Assembly: GCF_003255815.1 (NCBI RefSeq)
Contig: NC_037673.1
Span: 89,483,459-89,547,458, forward strand
Origin: Theropithecus gelada
Lineage: Eukaryota; Chordata; Mammalia; Primates; Cercopithecidae
Length of the DNA: 64,000 nt
Direction: 5' to 3'
The position numbers and the translations under genes are program-made. Positions 60,400 through 64,000 of this stretch are shown in pieces (the first letter of the stretch is position 1; each line of letters opens with the position of its first letter). The notes beneath the pieces were generated by a model. It was given only the letters and a program-made list of their open reading frames with translations, was not told where the DNA came from and made no database searches.

Positions 60400-60811
60400 G
60401 GTGACTATGTTTTTACTACACAATACTTTTTATGTAAAGTGTACTACTTGGACTTATTTAAAAAATAAAAAAGTTAACTGTAAAACAGCCTCAGGCAGGT
60501 CCTTCACGAGGTAGTCCAGAAGAAGGCATTGTTATCATAGGAAATAGCAGCTCCATATGTGTTGCTGGCCTGAAGATCTTCCAGAGGGACAAGACGTAGA
60601 GGTGGAAGACAGTGTTACTGATGATCCTGACCCTGAGTGGGCCTGGGCTAACATGTACATTTGTATCTTCATTTTGGCAAAAATATTTTAAAAATAAACT
60701 TTGAAAATAGAAGAAAGTTTATAGAATAAGGATATAAAGAAAGAAAATACTTTTGTACAGCTGAACAATATGTGTTTTAAGCTAAGTATTATTACAAAAC
60801 GTCAAAAAGTT

Positions 60812-60968
60812 GATGTGGCGTGGTGACGCACTTTGTAATTCCACCTACTCGGGAGGCTAAGGCAGGAGGATGGCTTGATCTCAAGAGTTTGAATCTGCAG
60901 CGAGCTATGATCATCCACTGCACTCCAAATGGGCAGCAGAATAAAATCCTGTCTCTTTAAAAAAAAGA
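60812..60968 (+). mobile_element. Old Alu monomer (FRAM/FLAM-like)
   Basis: A single diverged arm, 'gtggcgtggtgacgcacttt' to 'cctgtctctttaaaaaaaag'. Short length and high divergence suggest a fossil monomer and not a truncated modern Alu. Confidence 0.7.
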
Positions 60969-61130
60969 AAATTTTTTTTAGTTTTAATATTTATAAAGTA
61001 AAAAAGTTACAGTAAGCTAGTTTATTATTGAATAAAACTAGTTGCATATATTTCATGTAGCCTAAGTGTACAGTGTTTACAAAGTCTACAGTAGTATAAA
61101 GTAATGTCCTAGCCCTTCACATTCACTCAC

Positions 61131-61172
61131 CACTCACTCACTCACTCACTCACTCACTCACTCACTCACTCA
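61131..61172 (+). repeat. (CACT)n array within the Tigger element
   Basis: About ten CACT units in perfect register. The consensus as I recall it has only a few such units here, so this looks like a local expansion. Confidence 0.95.
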
Positions 61173-61901
61173 AAGCAACTTCCAGGCCTGCAAGCTTCCT
61201 TCATGGTAAGTGGTCTATAAATGCGTTCCTTTTAAAAAAATATTTCATACTATATTTTCACTGTACCTTTTCTATGTTTATATATGTTTAAATAAGTTCC
61301 ATTGTGTTACCATTGCCTATGGTATTCAGCACAGTAACATGTCATATAGGTTTGGAGTCTCGGGGCAATATATACCATATGTAGCCCAGGTATGTATTAG
61401 ACTATAACATCTACACGTGTTTAAGTACACTCTATTCTGTTCGCACAACAATGAAATCACCTAACAACACATTTCTCAGAAAATATTCCCAACATTAAGT
61501 GACTCAAGACCATACACAATTTCAGTGGCATTGCCTTTTATAATTTGTTCTTTGGGGCATTTTTCTTAGGGATAATGCTGACAGTCCCACTCCATCTATT
61601 TAGTGAGAAAGTTGGAGGTTCTGCTGATGAGTAAAACTGATAGAAGCAGTTATTTTTTTAAAAAAGGATAAACAGGTATTGGGTAAACCTCAGAGCAGCT
61701 ATATATCAATAACATATTGTTACTAAAACCCAATTGATTCCTTACCTGTTCTGAAATGGAACTAGTATTTTGAATGAAAATTTATTACCTCAGAAACTTT
61801 TACATCAGCTACTACAAAAGACAAACTATAAATATGGTTTAAAACTTGACTTAAAAAATAATAATGTCCTACATCTTATAATATTTTAAAATGCAACTAC
61901 T

Positions 61902-62182
61902 GGGCCAGGCACAGTGGCTCACACCTATAACCCCAGCACTTTGGGAGGCCAAGGCGGGAGGATTGCTTGAGGCCAAGAGTTCAAGACCAGCCCTGGCAAC
62001 ATAGCAAGACAGTATATCTACAACAAATTTAAAAATTAGGCAGATGCATTGGCATGTGCTTGTAGTCCCAACTACTTGGGAGGCTGAGGCAGCAGATATC
62101 AGGTGTTTGACATTACACTGAGCCATGATCATGCCACTGTGCTCCAGCCTGGGCAACAGAGCAAGACCCTGTCTCAAAAAAG
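61902..62182 (+). mobile_element. AluJ-like, plus orientation
   Basis: GGGCCAGGCACAGTGGCTCA to a short A tail. GAGGATTGCTTGAGGCCAAG is a J-type feature, and the left-right junction is diverged. Confidence 0.92.
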
Positions 62183-63100
62183 TCATAAAATGTAAAATAC
62201 AATACAACTAAGCCCTTCTGAAAATGTCAAGTGTCATTTAAGCATTTTTCTTTGTCTGCCATATTTCCACTAGTAAGTACAATAAGTAAAATCAGCCTTT
62301 GAATATGTGTAAGAAATTAAATTTGTAAAAATGCTGGGCTAAGGGGCAGTTATAAGCACCTTGCAAATGAAAAATGAAGGCTGAGAATTCAATTCAAAAT
62401 AATCTGTCCCTTTGGTTGCTAAAGGATGGGTTCATTTAATTATAAAAGAATATTTCCCACAGACGGTTATCTCTCAGTCTTTCAACATGATGTAAAAATG
62501 GACTTCAATTCCAAGAAAAAAATAATAATTTTCCTTGTTTTTCCAAAATAAGGTGAAAAAGGAAAATGCTGTAACAGCAGCCACTGGAGGGAGGACTGGA
62601 TGTTAGAATAAGAATAAAACAAGCATAAAACATTTATTTGGTGCTTTGTCTGAACATAACATTTTGTTAAACTCATTTCTATTTGTTTAAGTGACAAATG
62701 CTGAAAATACTGCTTTTTCTGCATGAGAGTTAAACTTCCTTTCACTGAAAAACAGATGTTGTTTCAAGTGTCCTTTATTGGTACACAAATCAGCAGTGAG
62801 AAAATTATAAAGCTGCCTGGACTGACAAAGAACTAGCACTATCGCTTAGTCTAAGAATATATTTAAAGGCCTATGCTTAACTTTAAATGTCTATATTTTT
62901 GTTCCTTTGAAATACCATTCACTCAGTTTGCTAGAAGACCTCAGGTACTATTTTGTCTTTAAATAAATACCTGAAATCTGGCTAACGATAAATTAGGACA
63001 CCTTTTTAAAAACCTGTGTCATTGCTCTCAATGTGGTTAACGGGTTTTGTTTTTACTAAAAATACTCATATATTTTAATAATTATTGGTTTAAAACCATT

Positions 63101-63103
<3 letters not shown>
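62183..63103. other. Intron, nothing recognised
   Basis: AT-rich sequence without assigned repeat or exon. Confidence 0.4.

Positions 63104-63149
<46 letters not shown>
63104..63149 (+). repeat. (CA)n microsatellite
   Basis: About 23 uninterrupted CA units followed by a C run; likely polymorphic. Confidence 0.98.
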
Positions 63150-63151
<2 letters not shown>

Positions 63152-63679
63152 CCCAGAGGGATCCCAGAGTAAGCTGTAAGCCTCCAGCGCTTACCTTTTG
63201 TAGATAAGTAAGTATACAAACATATTATAATAAAGCAAGTTTAAATGAAGATTCCAAACACAAAATCACAGAACCGAAAGGGAATAGAAGTGAGCTCTTT
63301 CACAATTCTGGTTTCTATTGTAATAGTGGTTATACACTATACAATAGATGCCAGGCTTCTGGAAAGTTCTGAAATAATTCCAAACATAGCAAAATCCATT
63401 CTTTCCCTTTCAAAATGACTATTTACACAATCATTATTTTGGAGCTGACTTCTTAAACTCAAGAATCCTACTATGATTTAACCAATGAACCAACAAAACT
63501 TTCAGTCAGTTCTGAATAAGAGCAACCCAGAAGAAAAAGCAAGAACTAAAACATAAAGAAAAACTCTGGAATAAACATATTAGAGGAGCACAGATGCTTT
63601 TCCAGTAGATTCACATGACTAGATATTCAATTGAATAAGGAACCCAATCTCAAAAATATGAATTTTTAAAAATGAATCA
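63150..63679. other. Intron, nothing recognised
   Basis: No repeat or exon recognised up to the L1 boundary. Confidence 0.4.
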
Positions 63680-64000
63680 ATATTGATATATTGATTCTTC
63701 CTGTCCATGAGCATGGAATGTTTTTCAATTTGTTTGTGTCCTCTCTTATTTCCTTGAGCAGTGGTTTGTAGTTCTCCTTGAAGAGGTCCTTCACATCCCT
63801 TGTCAGTTGAATTCCTAGGTATTTTATTCCCTTTGTAGCAATTGTGAATGACAGTTCACTATGATTTGGCTCTCTTTGTTAGTCTATTATTGGTGTATAG
63901 GAATGCTTGTGATTTCTGCACATTGATTTTGTATCCTGAGACTTTGCTGAAGTTGCTTATCAGCTTAAGGAGATTTTGGGGTGAGACGATGGGGTTTTCT
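63680..64000 (-). mobile_element. L1PA-like element, minus orientation, continues past the window
   Basis: Inverted ORF2 text of a young L1: 'gattcttcctgtccatgagc', 'ccttgaagaggtccttcaca', 'gaattcctaggtattttatt', 'tatcctgagactttgctgaa'. Divergence from the L1PA consensus looks low. It runs in the same direction as ARB2A. Confidence 0.93.

Larger units (their letters stand above)
59828..61512 (+). mobile_element. Tigger/MER2-type DNA transposon with internal insertions
   Basis: Left end CAGTCACACAACACATAACA follows a TA, and the right end AAGTGACTCAAGACCA is followed by TA, fitting a pogo-like TA target. Matching blocks are 'ggattataatgaagctgaaa', 'gtgatgctggtgtaaacaaa' and 'gcattgttatcataggaaat'. 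'tttcactgtaccttttctat' lies in the right arm. No transposase frame survives. About 1.2 kb of transposon remains after removing two Alu-type insertions and a CACT expansion. Confidence 0.85.

Noticed and set aside
31867..64000. Search for a further upstream ARB2A exon, promoter or the intronic retrogene POU5F2
   Set aside because: No CpG island, no long POU/homeobox frame and no splice-bounded 5' UTR exon could be recognised.
1..64000. A novel gene system or mobile defence-like module
   Set aside because: Everything dense in the window is explained by ARB2A exons and known classes of primate repeats. The remaining gaps show no coding signal.

Overview
This is a primate nuclear window from inside one protein-coding gene. 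Three short exons on the minus strand keep an open frame across their splice sites and encode residues 1 to 103 of ARB2A (older name FAM172A), starting at the initiator methionine. I recognised the protein from memory, so that assignment needs an alignment. The exons lie at 49101-48978 (start codon), 31866-31765 and 29484-29384. Nearly everything else is intron. I see no other host gene, no RNA gene, no CpG-island promoter and no prokaryotic or viral gene system.

The source is most likely an Old World monkey. The youngest Alu (11511-11811) carries several changes that I associate with cercopithecine AluY (AluYR type) and not with human AluY. Its target-site duplication is still clear.

Layout. 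1-2.2 kb: the 3' part of an ERVL element ending in an MLT2-type LTR. 2.4-5.7 kb: old repeats and LTR-like blocks, with one MaLR LTR flanked by a perfect 5-bp duplication. 6.3-13.7 kb: a nested stack. An old L1 is split by an MLT1 LTR, which is split by a near complete MaLR provirus. That provirus hosts a solo HML-2 (LTR5-type) LTR, two other MaLR LTRs and two Alus. 13.7-16.3 kb: a MER1B DNA transposon, a 3' L1 fragment with an unusually long (about 75 bp) flanking duplication, and an antisense L1. 17.0-24.2 kb: an ERV1-type provirus with both LTRs, plus a detached copy of its U5-leader 1.6 kb upstream. 25-33 kb: Alu clusters around ARB2A exons 3 and 4. 35-47 kb: a long run of sense-strand (antisense to the gene) L1 pieces. 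47-54 kb: mostly unique intron around the start-codon exon, with MIR and L2 relics. 54-59.8 kb: more L1. 59.8-61.5 kb: a Tigger/MER2-type transposon with two Alu insertions and a CACT expansion. 63.7-64 kb: a young L1 running off the end, in minus orientation.

How it works together. ARB2A is transcribed right to left. The first in-frame AUG lies in a weak start context and precedes a hydrophobic stretch. A second AUG at codon 17 has a strong context, so two N-termini are plausible. Alus of opposite orientation flank exons 3 and 4. Repeat family names come from memory of consensus sequences. Boundaries are accurate to a few bases where a duplication is quoted and to tens of bases elsewhere.
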